64,000 bases of DNA. Origin: Campylobacter lari subsp. concheus (GTDB taxonomy: Bacteria; Campylobacterota; Campylobacteria; Campylobacterales; Campylobacteraceae). Position numbers and translations under genes: made by a program. Below, piece by piece: positions 20,358 to 30,114 of this stretch (position 1 is its first letter; every line of letters begins with the position of its first letter). The notes under the pieces were generated by a model that was given only the letters and a program-made list of their open reading frames with translations, searched no databases and was not told the origin of the DNA. Where the stretch lies: positions 434,001-498,000 of the forward strand of contig NZ_CP043426.1 of the NCBI RefSeq assembly GCF_008245025.1. The letters run 5' to 3'.

Positions 20358-21307
20358 AAATAGTGATAACGGGTGGAGCAGGTTTTATAGGCTCTGCACT
20401 TGCTTTAGAACTTCAAGATAAACATGAAGTTTTGATTGTAGATAAAATGCGTTCAAGCGTTATTTTTGAAAATGGAAATTTAGAAAGTTTTGGTCATTTT
20501 AAAAATATTTTAGATTTTGAAGGCGAACTTTATGTGGGTGATATTAACGATGAAAAAACTTTAGAGGTTATAAAAGATTTTAAACCTGATGTGATCTTTC
20601 ATAAGGCCGCAATTTCAGATACAACTGTTTATGATCAAAACAAAGTTTTAAAGACTAATTTAAACACTTTTAAAGATTTTATAGAACTTGCTTTGGAGCT
20701 TAATGCAAAATTAATCTATGCAAGTTCAGCTTCAGTTTATGGAGATGCTCCAAGCCCGCAAACTGTAAATTTAAGTGAAGCCCCTAAAAATCCTTACGCA
20801 TTTTCAAAGCTAATGATGGATAAATTAGCAAAAAAATACTTTGATAAAATGCATATAGTTGGGCTTAGATATTTTAATGTATATGGTAAGGGAGAATTTT
20901 TTAAAAATAGTACTGCTTCTATGATTTTACAATTTGGACATCAAATTTTAGCGGGTAAAAGCCCGCGTTTATTTGAAGGAAGTGATCAAATTTATCGTGA
21001 TTTTATATATATTAAAGATGTCGTGAGTGCAAATTTGCAAGCTTTAGAAGCAAAAAGTGGAATTTATAATGTAGCTACAGGCAAGGCAAGAACTTTTCAA
21101 GATATAGTAGATATTTTACAAAAAGAATTAAACACTAATTATCCTTGTGAGTATATTCCTAATCCTTATAAAAACGCTTATCAATTTCATACTCAAGCAA
21201 AATTAGATGAGAGTTTTTCATATAAAGCTAAATTTAGTCTTGAAGAGGGAATAAAAGATTATTTAGATGAGATTAAAAGGCTTTATGAAAAGGAAGTAAA
21301 TGCTTGA
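20354..21307 (+). CDS. hldD: ADP-L-glycero-D-manno-heptose-6-epimerase
   Basis: Short-chain dehydrogenase/epimerase of 317 residues, the last step of ADP-heptose synthesis. The nucleotide-binding motif GGAGFIGS is at 7-14, the catalytic YAFSK motif ([11 protein letters not shown]) near 137-145, and LRYFNVYG near 171-178. The usual catalytic Tyr-x3-Lys pair is visible. It overlaps gmhB by four bases and hldE by eight, so the four heptose genes are translationally coupled. Confidence 0.94.
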   Translation: MKIVITGGAGFIGSALALELQDKHEVLIVDKMRSSVIFENGNLESFGHFKNILDFEGELYVGDINDEKTLEVIKDFKPDVIFHKAAISDTTVYDQNKVLKTNLNTFKDFIELALELNAKLIYASSASVYGDAPSPQTVNLSEAPKNPYAFSKLMMDKLAKKYFDKMHIVGLRYFNVYGKGEFFKNSTASMILQFGHQILAGKSPRLFEGSDQIYRDFIYIKDVVSANLQALEAKSGIYNVATGKARTFQDIVDILQKELNTNYPCEYIPNPYKNAYQFHTQAKLDESFSYKAKFSLEEGIKDYLDEIKRLYEKEVNA

Positions 21308-22673
21308 TTTTTTAAGTTCTAAAAAGCCAAAAATTTTAGTTGTTGGGGATTTTATGGTGGATCGTTATATATGGTGTGATTGCACTAGAATTTCTCCAGA
21401 AGCTCCTGTAATGGTGGTGAAATCACAAAAAGAAGATAAAAGATTAGGTGGGGCTGGTAATGTGTATGCAAATTTAAAAAGTCTTGGTGCTGAGGTTTTT
21501 GCTCTAGGACTTGTGGGTAATGATGAGAGTGGGAGATTTTTAAAAGAGAATTTAAATGCAAGATTATTAGTAGAAAAAGATAGAAAAACCCCTCTTAAGA
21601 GTAGGGTTTTATCACATTCTCAGCAAGTTTTAAGGCTTGATGATGAGAATGATTTTGATACTAAATTAGAAGATGAAATTATTCAAGAATATAAAAAAAT
21701 CGCAAAAGATTATGATGCGATTGTTTTGAGTGATTATGCCAAAGGGGTTTTAACTTCAAAAGTAACAAAAGCTTTGATAGAGCATGCAAATACTTTAAAT
21801 TTACCTATTTTGATTGATCCAAAAGGAAGTGATTTTAGTAAATATCAAAATGCAACCTTACTAACTCCAAATAAAAAAGAAGCTATTCAAGCTTTGGGTG
21901 TAGAAAAAATTGATAATTTAGAAAAAGCTTTAAAAAAATTAAAAGATGATTTAAATCTAACTTATTCTATTATAACTTTATCTGAAGAAGGAATAGCACT
22001 TTTTGATGAAAAATTACATATTATTCCCGCAAAAGCCTTGGAGGTTTATGATGTAACAGGGGCTGGAGATAGTGTTATAGCTATGCTTGCTTATGCTTTG
22101 GCTTTAAAAGTTGATATTATAAAAGCGTGCGAACTAGCAAATGATGCAGCAGCTGTTGTGGTAGCAAAAGTAGGAAGTGTGAGTGTAAGTTTAGAAGAGA
22201 TAAAAAACCTCAAAAAAGCTTCTTTTGAAGATAAAATTAAAAGCAAAGAAGAGCTTGTAAAATTGCTACAAAACCAAAAAGTAGTTTTTACCAACGGATG
22301 TTTTGATATTGTGCATTATGGCCATATAAAATATCTTGAAAAAGCTAAAAAATTAGGAGATATCTTAGTTGTAGGTTTAAATTCAGATGAAAGCATAAAA
22401 AGATTAAAAGGAAATTCAAGACCTATAAATTTAGAGTTTCAACGTGCATGTATGCTTGCGAGTATGTATTTTGTAGATTATGTAGTGATTTTTAATGAAG
22501 ATACTCCTTATGAATTAATAGAGTTTTTAAAACCTGATGTGCTAGTTAAAGGAGCTGATTATAAAGACAAAGAAGTGGTGGGTTCAAATTTAGTAAAAAA
22601 AGTAGAATTGATTGACTTTGAAGACGGATTTAGCACTACCAATATAATTAATAGGATTGCAAATGATAAATAA
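21300..22673 (+). CDS. hldE: Bifunctional heptose-7-phosphate kinase / heptose-1-phosphate adenylyltransferase
   Basis: A 457-residue two-domain enzyme. The N-terminal PfkB-type kinase (about 1-310) has [10 protein letters not shown] near 49-58 and the anion-hole motif DVTGAGDS near 251-258. The C-terminal cytidylyltransferase-type domain starts at [16 protein letters not shown] (about 329-344), with the HxGH nucleotide site. It phosphorylates heptose-7-phosphate at C1 and, after GmhB action, transfers AMP. The fused arrangement is normal. Confidence 0.95.
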   Translation: MLDFLSSKKPKILVVGDFMVDRYIWCDCTRISPEAPVMVVKSQKEDKRLGGAGNVYANLKSLGAEVFALGLVGNDESGRFLKENLNARLLVEKDRKTPLKSRVLSHSQQVLRLDDENDFDTKLEDEIIQEYKKIAKDYDAIVLSDYAKGVLTSKVTKALIEHANTLNLPILIDPKGSDFSKYQNATLLTPNKKEAIQALGVEKIDNLEKALKKLKDDLNLTYSIITLSEEGIALFDEKLHIIPAKALEVYDVTGAGDSVIAMLAYALALKVDIIKACELANDAAAVVVAKVGSVSVSLEEIKNLKKASFEDKIKSKEELVKLLQNQKVVFTNGCFDIVHYGHIKYLEKAKKLGDILVVGLNSDESIKRLKGNSRPINLEFQRACMLASMYFVDYVVIFNEDTPYELIEFLKPDVLVKGADYKDKEVVGSNLVKKVELIDFEDGFSTTNIINRIANDK

Positions 22674-23223
22674 AATCGAAAAGGAATTTATTCAACATCG
22701 AAAAACCTTAGAGCAAAGTTTAAATTTAAAAGAGCAAATTGCTATGGTTGCTCAAGAGTTAAAAATGTGCTTGAAAAGCGGTGGAAAAATTTTAATTTGT
22801 GGAAATGGTGGAAGCGCTGCAGATAGCCAACATTTTGCAGCTGAACTTAGCGGAAGATATAAAAAAGAAAGAAAGGCTTTAGCTGCTATTGCTCTAAGCA
22901 CTGATACTTCTGCTTTAAGCGCTATAGGAAATGATTATGGTTTTGAATTTGTTTTTTCAAGGCAAGTTGAAGCTTTAGCTAGCGATAATGATATATTGAT
23001 TGGGATTTCTACTAGTGGAAAAAGTCCAAATGTGATCAAAGCTTTTGAAAAGGCCAAAGAAATTGGTGCTAAATGTATAGGGCTTAGTGGAAAAGGTGGT
23101 GGAGTGATGAATGAATTATGTGAGCATAATATAGTCATTTCAAGTGATGATACAGCTAGAATTCAAGAAATGCATATTTTAATTATACATTGTTTATGTG
23201 ATTTGATAGAAGAAGAATATTAA
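22663..23223 (+). CDS. gmhA: Sedoheptulose-7-phosphate isomerase
   Basis: SIS-domain enzyme of 186 residues that makes D-glycero-D-manno-heptose-7-phosphate, the first committed step of ADP-heptose synthesis. The motifs [17 protein letters not shown] (about 47-64) and [11 protein letters not shown] (110-120 approx.) bind substrate. The ATG at 22663 is chosen over a TTG six bases upstream because AGGA lies six bases before it. It overlaps hldE by 11 bases and ends in a hairpin shared with pyk. Confidence 0.93.
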   Translation: MINKIEKEFIQHRKTLEQSLNLKEQIAMVAQELKMCLKSGGKILICGNGGSAADSQHFAAELSGRYKKERKALAAIALSTDTSALSAIGNDYGFEFVFSRQVEALASDNDILIGISTSGKSPNVIKAFEKAKEIGAKCIGLSGKGGGVMNELCEHNIVISSDDTARIQEMHILIIHCLCDLIEEEY

Positions 23224-23247
23224 GTTTGGGTTATTTTCCCAAACTTA
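23221..23247. terminator. Hairpin between convergent gmhA and pyk
   Basis: TAAGTTTGGG-TTATTTT-CCCAAACTTA is a perfect 10-bp stem that covers the gmhA stop and the end of pyk. No strong T tract follows on either strand, so termination may be partial. Confidence 0.55.
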
Positions 23248-24682
23248 AATAATATTCAATTTGATCTTTTTGTAAAATTCTAATTAGATTTGTACTTCCT
23301 GCAACACCTATTGGAAAACCTGCGGTAAGAGTGTAAACCCCATCTTTTTTCATAAGGCCTTTTTCGACTCCAAGTTTTACAGAATTGCTTAAAAGTTCTG
23401 TTAAATTTTCATGTTTTTCTATTAATATAGCAGGTTGAACTCCCCAAACTATACTTAAAAAATTTAAAGCTTTTTTGGAATGAGTGATAGCTATGATATC
23501 CATTTTTGGACGATATCTTGCTGTTTTAACCGCGGAAGCACCACTACTTGTGATGGTAAAAATTGCATTTGCATTTAAATCGGTTGCTAGTTGTGTGCTT
23601 GATTTAGCGATAATATCGGTTTCATTGAAACATTTAAAGGTTTCAAATTTTTCATAAGGATAGTTTTTTTCTGTTTCTATAATGGTTTGAGTCATAATAT
23701 CAACCGCATTTGCCGGATCAATCCCTACCGCGCTTTCTTCACTAAGCATAACCGCATCAGTACCATCAAGCACAGCATTAGCAACATCTGAAATTTCAGC
23801 TCTTGTGGCAGTTTTGGATTTTGCAAGTGAAAAAAGCATTTGAGTAGCAGTAATGACAGGTTTATTAGCTTCATTGGCTTTTTTAATGATGAGTTTTTGT
23901 ATATTTGGCACTCTATAATAAGGCACTTCAATGCCTAAATCCCCTCTTGCTACCATTATACCATCACTACAATTTATGATTTCATCGATATTTTCAACAG
24001 CATCAAATTTTTCTATTTTTGCAAAAATAGCAATTTTAGCATTATTTTCATCAAGTATTTTTTTAACTTCATCAATATCATGAGCATTTTGCACAAAAGA
24101 GATGGCTAAAAAGTCAACATCGTTTTTAATGCCCCATGCAAGATCGTCTTTATCTTTTTGGGTGATAACATCGATATTAATTTTTGTATTAGGAAAATTA
24201 ATTCCCTTGTTTGAACTAAGCACCCCGCTATTTTCTACTTGAGTTTGGATAAAATCTTTTTCAACTTGTACTACTTTGGTTTTGATGGAGCCATCACAAA
24301 GATAGATGTATTCTCCTACCTTTAGCATAGAAAGAATTTCAGGATGATTAATACAGACTTTATAATGTTCGTTAGAAAGTTTTTCTCCTTCAAAAGTATC
24401 CTTGTAAAAGTCTAGTCTATCTCCATTTTTTAATTCAAAAGCTTCTGGAATTTTTAAAGTTCTAATTTTTGGCCCACTAATATCTTGCAAAATTCCAATT
24501 CTTGCATTAAGTTCAGTTGCTACTTTTCTAATAGTAGCTAGATTTTGACTATGATACTCATGGGTTCCATGTGAAAAATTTAAACGAAAAACATTCACTC
24601 CATTAATAATCATTTGTCTTATTGTAGCTTCGTTTTCACTTGCTGGTCCAATCGTTGCAACTATTTTTGTTTTTTTTAGCAT
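23231..24682 (-). CDS. pyk: Pyruvate kinase
   Basis: A 483-residue enzyme that converts phosphoenolpyruvate and ADP to pyruvate and ATP. It begins with KTKIVATIGPAS and has the active-site signature IAIFAKIEKFDAVENIDEII (around 219-238), MVARGDLGIE, and ITATQMLFSL where most enzymes have ATQML(E/D)SM. The C-terminal domain around 350-480 is regulatory. In Campylobacter, which lacks phosphofructokinase and glycolysis from glucose, the enzyme works in the lower pathway. A TTATCC-type spacer separates it from the upstream oxidoreductase. Confidence 0.94.
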   Translation of the reverse strand: MLKKTKIVATIGPASENEATIRQMIINGVNVFRLNFSHGTHEYHSQNLATIRKVATELNARIGILQDISGPKIRTLKIPEAFELKNGDRLDFYKDTFEGEKLSNEHYKVCINHPEILSMLKVGEYIYLCDGSIKTKVVQVEKDFIQTQVENSGVLSSNKGINFPNTKINIDVITQKDKDDLAWGIKNDVDFLAISFVQNAHDIDEVKKILDENNAKIAIFAKIEKFDAVENIDEIINCSDGIMVARGDLGIEVPYYRVPNIQKLIIKKANEANKPVITATQMLFSLAKSKTATRAEISDVANAVLDGTDAVMLSEESAVGIDPANAVDIMTQTIIETEKNYPYEKFETFKCFNETDIIAKSSTQLATDLNANAIFTITSSGASAVKTARYRPKMDIIAITHSKKALNFLSIVWGVQPAILIEKHENLTELLSNSVKLGVEKGLMKKDGVYTLTAGFPIGVAGSTNLIRILQKDQIEYYLSLGK

Positions 24683-24694
24683 TTCTTATCCTTT

Positions 24695-26041
24695 TTATAG
24701 TAGTTCGCTAGTAAATAAATCCTCATTAAAATTAGCACCCAAGTATTGACAAATAAGTTTTGCATCTCTATAGCCATTACCAAGACAACTTGTAGCACCT
24801 GGACTTGGGGTCATGTTGAAAATTATACCTGGAATTTCAGTAATACTTGCTTCTCCAAGCATTAATTCTCCTGCCTTTTTATCAAGCACTTGAGGGCGTA
24901 CTCCACCAAAATTTTTAGCATAGTATATATCATCTGTTTTCAAACTAGGAACTATTTTTCTTGCATCTTTTACAAAAAGTCTTTTGTTAATGTAAGGAAT
25001 TTCAAATAAATAATTATAAAGAATATAGTTTCTAATAGTAGAATCTTTAAAAAGATTAAGGCAAATTTTGACTACATTCATGTCTAAGTTAAGTGTTTTG
25101 AAAAATTCAGGTAGTGATTTAAAACCATGGTATCTTTCTAACATAGGGATAACTAAGGCAGTAGGGCCAAAGCGTGTATTCATATTAGCTAATAAATCAG
25201 GATCGCCATGTAGCGCAGCAAATGGTAGTTTTGGATTTTGCACCATGTAAACTTTACCATTTAAAATTTTTCTTTTAGACATATAAAAACTTCCTGCAAC
25301 CGGAAAGCAAGATTTATCTAATCCTATACCCATTTTATGCGCTAAAAATAAAGAATGCGCTCCTGCATTTACTATAATAGATTTCGCACTATATTCTTTA
25401 AAATCTTTTGTTTTGATATAAAAAATATCATCTTTTTTTTCTATAAACACAACTTCTTGATTGTAGGCAACATGAGTATTTTTTTCTTGTTTGCAAGCTT
25501 GCTCTATAAGATTTTGACTCATCAAGCCAAAATCTACTGTAGTATAAACCGCTCCTGCTTCTACACCCATAGCTACTACTTCATCGGTTCTATTATTCAC
25601 GCCATCTTCACCCAATACAACATTAGGTTCTATTTGCTTGATTTTATCTTTGGTATAAAATTTAATATAAGGATATAATTCTTTAAATTCTTCATATCTA
25701 TTTTTCATATACTCGCATTCTTTGTCTCCAACTGCAAGTGCGAGTTTTTGGTGTGAGTGCATAAACTTATTTTGTGCATTTTGCAAAAGACCATATTTTA
25801 CAATCATATCTGCTGTTGTTTTAACTTTTTTTGCTTTTTCTAAAGTGTAATTTGTCTCTATATCACCACAGTGGATAGTTTGTGAATTGCTTGTGCTATG
25901 GCTATTTAAAGTTGCAGCGCTATTGTATTTTTCTAACAAAGCAATATTTTGAATATTTGTGTATCTAGCCAGCTCATAAAATACTGCAGCACCAGAAATC
26001 CCACCGCCAATTACCACGGTATCAAAATGTTTTTGATCCAT
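24695..26041 (-). CDS. mqo: FAD-dependent malate:quinone oxidoreductase-type protein
   Basis: A 448-residue flavoprotein with the N-terminal FAD-binding motif VVIGGGISGAAVFYEL (about 9-24). Further blocks, such as SNSQTIHCGDIETNY near 51-65 and the C-terminal FNMTPSPGATSCLGNG, fit the Mqo family, which oxidises malate and passes electrons to menaquinone. The start at 26041 leads straight into the flavin motif and has AAGGA upstream at a ten-base gap; a start at 26086 would add 15 unlikely residues. The C. jejuni counterpart lies beside pyk too. The substrate is inferred from family only. Confidence 0.82.
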   Translation of the reverse strand: MDQKHFDTVVIGGGISGAAVFYELARYTNIQNIALLEKYNSAATLNSHSTSNSQTIHCGDIETNYTLEKAKKVKTTADMIVKYGLLQNAQNKFMHSHQKLALAVGDKECEYMKNRYEEFKELYPYIKFYTKDKIKQIEPNVVLGEDGVNNRTDEVVAMGVEAGAVYTTVDFGLMSQNLIEQACKQEKNTHVAYNQEVVFIEKKDDIFYIKTKDFKEYSAKSIIVNAGAHSLFLAHKMGIGLDKSCFPVAGSFYMSKRKILNGKVYMVQNPKLPFAALHGDPDLLANMNTRFGPTALVIPMLERYHGFKSLPEFFKTLNLDMNVVKICLNLFKDSTIRNYILYNYLFEIPYINKRLFVKDARKIVPSLKTDDIYYAKNFGGVRPQVLDKKAGELMLGEASITEIPGIIFNMTPSPGATSCLGNGYRDAKLICQYLGANFNEDLFTSELL

Positions 26042-26148
26042 TGTTATCAATTCCTTTTGTGTGTTTGATTTTGCTAATAATATCAAAATATAGTTGTTTT
26101 GGGTAAATAAATTTTATAATTTCAAGTGCAGGGGTGTAGAAATAAATT

Positions 26149-26772
26149 TTAAAGTATAAAATTTTCACAAACAGCTTTTTTCATACCTCTAAAAATTAAA
26201 AATTTATCATAAATTGCATAGTCGAAAAAATTCGCAAGAAATTGCCCATCTCCTCCTGTAAAATATAATTTTTTATCATATGCACTATCTTTTATAAGCA
26301 AATATATGCTTTTAAAAACTCCATAACTTAAAGCATCAACGGTTTTTTGAGGGAAAGCATCAAAATTAATTTGTGTGTTTAGCTCGTATCTTAAACGTGA
26401 TGAAATATTGGAAAAAGATTTTTTGTAGCTTTCAATACCTGGGAGTATAAATCCCCCAAGATGAATAGAATTAGAAATAATATCTACAGTTATTGCAGAA
26501 CCCGCATCAACTACAACACCATCTTCTATAGTGTAACATGCTGCTATTCTATCAACCCCTAAATTCTTATAAATAGTATCAAAATTAAAATATGGGGCAA
26601 GATTGATAAATAAAGGATTTTGCTCTAATCTTTGCTCTAAATTCGGATTTACATTGATATAAAATACTTTTTGTGTAGGTTCGTATTGTAAAAACTGCTC
26701 AATACTCATAGAATAAAATTTTTGTTCATTTAGAAAACTAGCGGTTGTATTGCCAATATCACATAAAAGCAT
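26149..26772 (-). CDS. coaX: Type III pantothenate kinase
   Basis: First step of coenzyme A synthesis, 207 residues. The ASKHA-type phosphate motif DIGNTTASF is at 5-13, GVDRIAACY near 69-77, the central VVDAGSAITVDI near 87-98 and GGFILPGIESY near 105-115. It is shorter than most CoaX proteins, as usual in Campylobacterota. Its start overlaps the previous gene by 14 bases. Confidence 0.9.
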   Translation of the reverse strand: MLLCDIGNTTASFLNEQKFYSMSIEQFLQYEPTQKVFYINVNPNLEQRLEQNPLFINLAPYFNFDTIYKNLGVDRIAACYTIEDGVVVDAGSAITVDIISNSIHLGGFILPGIESYKKSFSNISSRLRYELNTQINFDAFPQKTVDALSYGVFKSIYLLIKDSAYDKKLYFTGGDGQFLANFFDYAIYDKFLIFRGMKKAVCENFIL

Positions 26773-27091
26773 AATTTTTAATCCCTTTGGTAGCTAGATA
26801 TTCTTTTGCTTTAGAACAAATTAAAGCTTGGTGAAATATAAAATAATTTTGAAAATTTAAGTTTAGAGTTTGGCTTAGATTTTGAAAAATATCTTCAAAA
26901 TCTAAACTTTCTTTTATTAAAATTTTACTTTTTGCAAAAGAAAATAAAATTAAACAACACTGTTTATTTGTATTCTCTCCATAAATACAAATTAATTTTT
27001 TCTTTTTACTAAAAGCATGGATATCTAAGGATTTAGTATTTTTTAAAACAATCCCATATTTTATAAGAATATCGCTAAGCTCTTGATTCAT
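26759..27091 (-). CDS. Conserved hypothetical protein upstream of coaX
   Basis: A 110-residue protein without signal peptide or obvious motif. It has alternating beta and basic segments, with cysteines at about 45, 46 and 92. It overlaps coaX by 14 bases and follows the BamB-like lipoprotein by one base, so it belongs to the same unit (YfgM-like, lipoprotein, this gene, coaX). C. jejuni has a gene of similar size at the same place. No function can be assigned. Confidence 0.7.
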   Translation of the reverse strand: MNQELSDILIKYGIVLKNTKSLDIHAFSKKKKLICIYGENTNKQCCLILFSFAKSKILIKESLDFEDIFQNLSQTLNLNFQNYFIFHQALICSKAKEYLATKGIKNYAFM

Positions 27092-27092
27092 T

Positions 27093-28088
27093 TTAGTTTA
27101 ATTGTAAAAATTTGTTTTGAAAGAAAAATTTACCATTAGCCATAAAACTTTTTTTATCAACGGCTTCACTTAGTTTATATACTGTATAATCTTTCAAATT
27201 TGTATTTAGCTTGATCAAATAACCTGTTTTTTCAAAAATATACAAAGAGTCATTGTACAAGGTGCTTTTAGAAAACAGAGCAAACTGAAATTTTATTTCA
27301 TCGATTTTTCTAAGATTATAATCATTTTTAATAACTCTTCCATCTTTTGTTAGTACAAAAATTTCATTATCATTAGTGTTTACTTCTTTAATATTTTCGT
27401 TTAAATATAAGGTTCTGTTTGGAGTAACAACGATGATTTTTTGTGCAGTTGCAGCAATCATAGTATCATTTTTAACATGAAGATAGATGATATTGTTAAA
27501 AAATTCTTCACTGCTTACTAAAATTTCTTTACTCACTTTTAGTGAGCTTTTACTAAGTATGGCTAATTTTCCATTAAGCATAGGATATATGATAATGGTA
27601 TTTAAAAAATAAGGATTAGCATAACGACTGTCTTGAGCATAGGCTGTGCCAAGATTTTGAAGTATTTTAATACCAAGATTTTTATTTGCATATACTAAGG
27701 TATTGCTAGCTAAAATTAAAGCTATATCATCTCCATCTATACTTGCACTCACTACACTTTCATTAAATTTATGAGAAAATAATTCATTACCTTGTAAATT
27801 TAAAATCTTAAAATTTCCATTATCATCACCAATAAGAATCTCTTCTTGTTGCATATTTATAATATGATAATTTTTATCTAGTTTAAAATTAATAATATTT
27901 CCTATGGTATCTATAAAGGAATTATTGTTTAATTGTGCTATATTGTTGTTGAAATTTATAATCTTACCATTAATACTTTGAGAGCTATAAGGAAGCTGCT
28001 CTACTTGTGTTGGTTGATAATACTCCCTTTTTGTGCCACAAGCACTAAAAAATATTAAAGTAATGATAAATAAATAAAAATGTTTCAT
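27093..28088 (-). CDS. Beta-propeller-like outer-membrane lipoprotein (BamB-like)
   Basis: A 331-residue lipoprotein. The signal ends in the lipobox FFSAC with Cys at 17. The mature part has short repeated beta segments (for example ILIGDDNGNFKILNLQGNEL and FVLTKDGRVIKNDYNLRKI), as in PQQ/BamB-type propellers. The start at 28088 is taken because AAGGA lies six bases upstream. It directly follows a YfgM-like gene, the same order as yfgM-bamB in E. coli, which supports a role with the outer-membrane protein assembly machine. That assignment is inference from order and fold pattern, not from clear sequence match. Confidence 0.7.
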   Translation of the reverse strand: MKHFYLFIITLIFFSACGTKREYYQPTQVEQLPYSSQSINGKIINFNNNIAQLNNNSFIDTIGNIINFKLDKNYHIINMQQEEILIGDDNGNFKILNLQGNELFSHKFNESVVSASIDGDDIALILASNTLVYANKNLGIKILQNLGTAYAQDSRYANPYFLNTIIIYPMLNGKLAILSKSSLKVSKEILVSSEEFFNNIIYLHVKNDTMIAATAQKIIVVTPNRTLYLNENIKEVNTNDNEIFVLTKDGRVIKNDYNLRKIDEIKFQFALFSKSTLYNDSLYIFEKTGYLIKLNTNLKDYTVYKLSEAVDKKSFMANGKFFFQNKFLQLN

Positions 28089-28630
28089 TTTATTCCTTGA
28101 TAATGTTTTAAACTTGTAATAATCTGCCATAAGGGAGAATTTATAGGTATTTTATTAAATTCTATATCTGCATTTTTAAAATCATTTTGTTTTAGAAATT
28201 CAAAACCTGCCAACAAGGTATTATAATCTTTCAAAAAGTCTGATTTTTGATTGTTTTGAGCAAGCACTATTTGTTTTAACAAAGGATCTATGTTAAGACT
28301 TAAAATTTGATTAAGATCTTGATTATTTTGATTCATCATGAATATGGTGTATAGATTTGCATTTTTTTGTTTTAATTCTTCAAGTAATTTTTGGTCTGAA
28401 GGATTTTTCAATAAGTTGTTAAAAATCATATTACTTTCTTGGATATTACTTTCTTGTTTTAGATTGTAAAAATAACTTCCACTAAGATATGCAATTAAAA
28501 GTACAATGATTACAATGAAATAGTATTTGTATTTTTTTATAAAGCGCTCAGATTTGATAAAATTTTCCATCATCTGCTCTTGAGAGCTTAATTCTACTTG
28601 AACCGCTTTTAGGTTTTCTTTTAAAGCCAT
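28085..28630 (-). CDS. Single-span membrane protein, YfgM-like
   Basis: A 181-residue protein with a cytoplasmic N-terminus (about 1-36), one membrane segment at 37-53 (YFIVIIVLLIAYLSGSYF) and a periplasmic helical region with TPR-like character (for example NTLLAGFEFLKQNDFKNADIEFNKI). This layout matches YfgM, a periplasmic chaperone-network protein. The stop overlaps the start of the BamB-like lipoprotein by four bases. Similar genes lie at this place in C. jejuni. Confidence 0.7.
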   Translation of the reverse strand: MALKENLKAVQVELSSQEQMMENFIKSERFIKKYKYYFIVIIVLLIAYLSGSYFYNLKQESNIQESNMIFNNLLKNPSDQKLLEELKQKNANLYTIFMMNQNNQDLNQILSLNIDPLLKQIVLAQNNQKSDFLKDYNTLLAGFEFLKQNDFKNADIEFNKIPINSPLWQIITSLKHYQGIK

Positions 28631-28721
28631 ATTTTCCCTTTTTTAGCAAGAATAAACATTATTTATTGTTTTAAGTCTATAATTGTAACATATAAAAATG
28701 AAAAAATAAATGATTTTATGT

Positions 28722-28727
28722 TATAAT
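28722..28727 (+). promoter_or_regulatory. -10 box of the gatC-cvpA-fur operon
   Basis: TATAAT, 53 bases before gatC. No other good promoter is seen between gatC and fur, so fur is probably read from here; in C. jejuni fur is known to be transcribed from promoters upstream of its preceding genes. Confidence 0.55.
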
Positions 28728-28779
28728 TTTTAACCTAAAAAGAGTTTTCTTGAGTTAAAAATTAAGATTAAGGTAAATT

Positions 28780-29067
28780 ATGCAAATTGATGATAAATTA
28801 TTGACCAAACTTGAAAAACTAAGTGCTTTAAAAATTGCCGATGATAAAAGACAAGAATTGGAAGAACAATTAAGTCAGATTGTTAATTTTGTAGAAAAAT
28901 TAGATGAGCTAAAACTTGATGATGTCGAAGCTATGACTAGCACTACAAATGCTGCAACGCCATTTAGACTAGATGAAAGTAGAAAATCTGATGTGATAGA
29001 TACGGTTAGCAAGCATGCTCCAAATTCTCAAGATGGATTTTTTGTAGTCCCTAAGATAATTGAATAA
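28780..29067 (+). CDS. gatC: Asp-tRNA(Asn)/Glu-tRNA(Gln) amidotransferase subunit C
   Basis: A 95-residue subunit that stabilises the GatCAB complex, which makes Gln-tRNA (and Asn-tRNA) by amidating mischarged tRNA. The family pattern is clear: LTKLEKLSALKI at the start, LSQIVNFVEKLDELKLDDVEAM in the middle and a C-terminal QDGFFVVPKIIE. AAGGT lies upstream of the ATG. GatA and GatB are not in this window. Confidence 0.92.
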   Translation: MQIDDKLLTKLEKLSALKIADDKRQELEEQLSQIVNFVEKLDELKLDDVEAMTSTTNAATPFRLDESRKSDVIDTVSKHAPNSQDGFFVVPKIIE

Positions 29068-29088
29068 AATATTTGGAGTTTAATATAG

Positions 29089-29658
29089 ATGGAAAATTTT
29101 TCTTGGTTTGATGTATTTGTTTTAGGTTTAACTGTGATTTTAGGTTTAAAAGGTTTGGTAAGTGGTTTGTTTAAGGAAATTTTTGGTTTATTGGGTATAG
29201 TTGGCGGGGTTTTACTTGCTTCAAGATATGCTAAAGAAGTAGCAGAAATTATTAATAATAATTTTTATGCAATTGAAAATGAAAATCTTGCGGTTTTTGC
29301 GGGATTTTTGGTTTTGTTAATTGTAATTTGGGTAGCTTGTATGGCTTTAGGAAATATACTATCAAAGATTTTTAGTATGAGCGGTCTTGGTTTTATAGAT
29401 CGTATAGGTGGATTTTTATTTGGCAGTGCTAAAATATTTTTGATTTTTGCAATTTTAGTGGCTTGTATTAATAATATAGAATTTTTAAATGCAAGTTTAG
29501 AAAAGTATGCTAAAAATAGCTATACGCTAGATCTACTTAGACAAACAGGTGATTTTATAATGAATACTGATTTTACTCAAAATGGTTTAGATAAAATACA
29601 AGAACAAATTATAGATTCTAATTTAAGTCTAAATTCGGAGGTAAATAATGCAAATTGA
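29089..29658 (+). CDS. CvpA family inner-membrane protein
   Basis: A 189-residue protein with four membrane segments (about 7-27, 30-47, 65-86 and 105-127). The start [36 protein letters not shown], seen here in segments, is the CvpA signature, including the RYAKEVA turn. The exact function of CvpA is not settled; it is linked to envelope stress and, in enterobacteria, to colicin V export. It overlaps fur by 11 bases. Confidence 0.85.
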   Translation: MENFSWFDVFVLGLTVILGLKGLVSGLFKEIFGLLGIVGGVLLASRYAKEVAEIINNNFYAIENENLAVFAGFLVLLIVIWVACMALGNILSKIFSMSGLGFIDRIGGFLFGSAKIFLIFAILVACINNIEFLNASLEKYAKNSYTLDLLRQTGDFIMNTDFTQNGLDKIQEQIIDSNLSLNSEVNNAN

Positions 29659-30103
29659 AAATATAGAATATGATGTTTTGCTTGAGCGTTTTAAAAAAAC
29701 ACTTAAAGATAATGGTCTAAAATATACTAAACAAAGAGAAGTGCTTTTAAAAACTTTATATAATAGCGATATGCATTATACTCCAGAAAGTCTATACGTA
29801 GAAATAAAGCAAAAAAATCCCGAATTAAATGTAGGCATTGCAACAGTTTATAGAACTTTAAATTTATTAGAAGAATCTGGTATGGCTACTTCTATATCTT
29901 TTGGTGCTTCAGGGAAGAAATTTGAACTTGCAAATAAACCTCACCATGATCATTTGATTTGTAAAAGTTGCGGCGAGATTGTAGAATTTGAAAATCCTAT
30001 TATCGAACAACAACAAATGTTAATCGCAAAAGAATATAATTTTAAATTAACAGGACATTTAATGCAACTTTATGGCCTATGTCCACAATGCAGTAAAAAA
30101 TAA
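29648..30103 (+). CDS. fur: Ferric uptake regulator Fur
   Basis: Iron-sensing repressor of 151 residues. The winged-helix DNA-binding half has [16 protein letters not shown] at 61-76. The metal sites are visible as HHDH at 99-102, Cys105/Cys108 (CKSC) and Cys145/Cys148 (CPQC), the last pair forming the structural zinc site. The start has GGAGG seven bases upstream. It ends a few residues earlier than I recall for C. jejuni Fur. Likely targets in this window are the receptor and exbBD-tonB genes at 10119-13832. Confidence 0.95.
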   Translation: MQIENIEYDVLLERFKKTLKDNGLKYTKQREVLLKTLYNSDMHYTPESLYVEIKQKNPELNVGIATVYRTLNLLEESGMATSISFGASGKKFELANKPHHDHLICKSCGEIVEFENPIIEQQQMLIAKEYNFKLTGHLMQLYGLCPQCSKK

Positions 30104-30114
30104 AGGTATATTTA

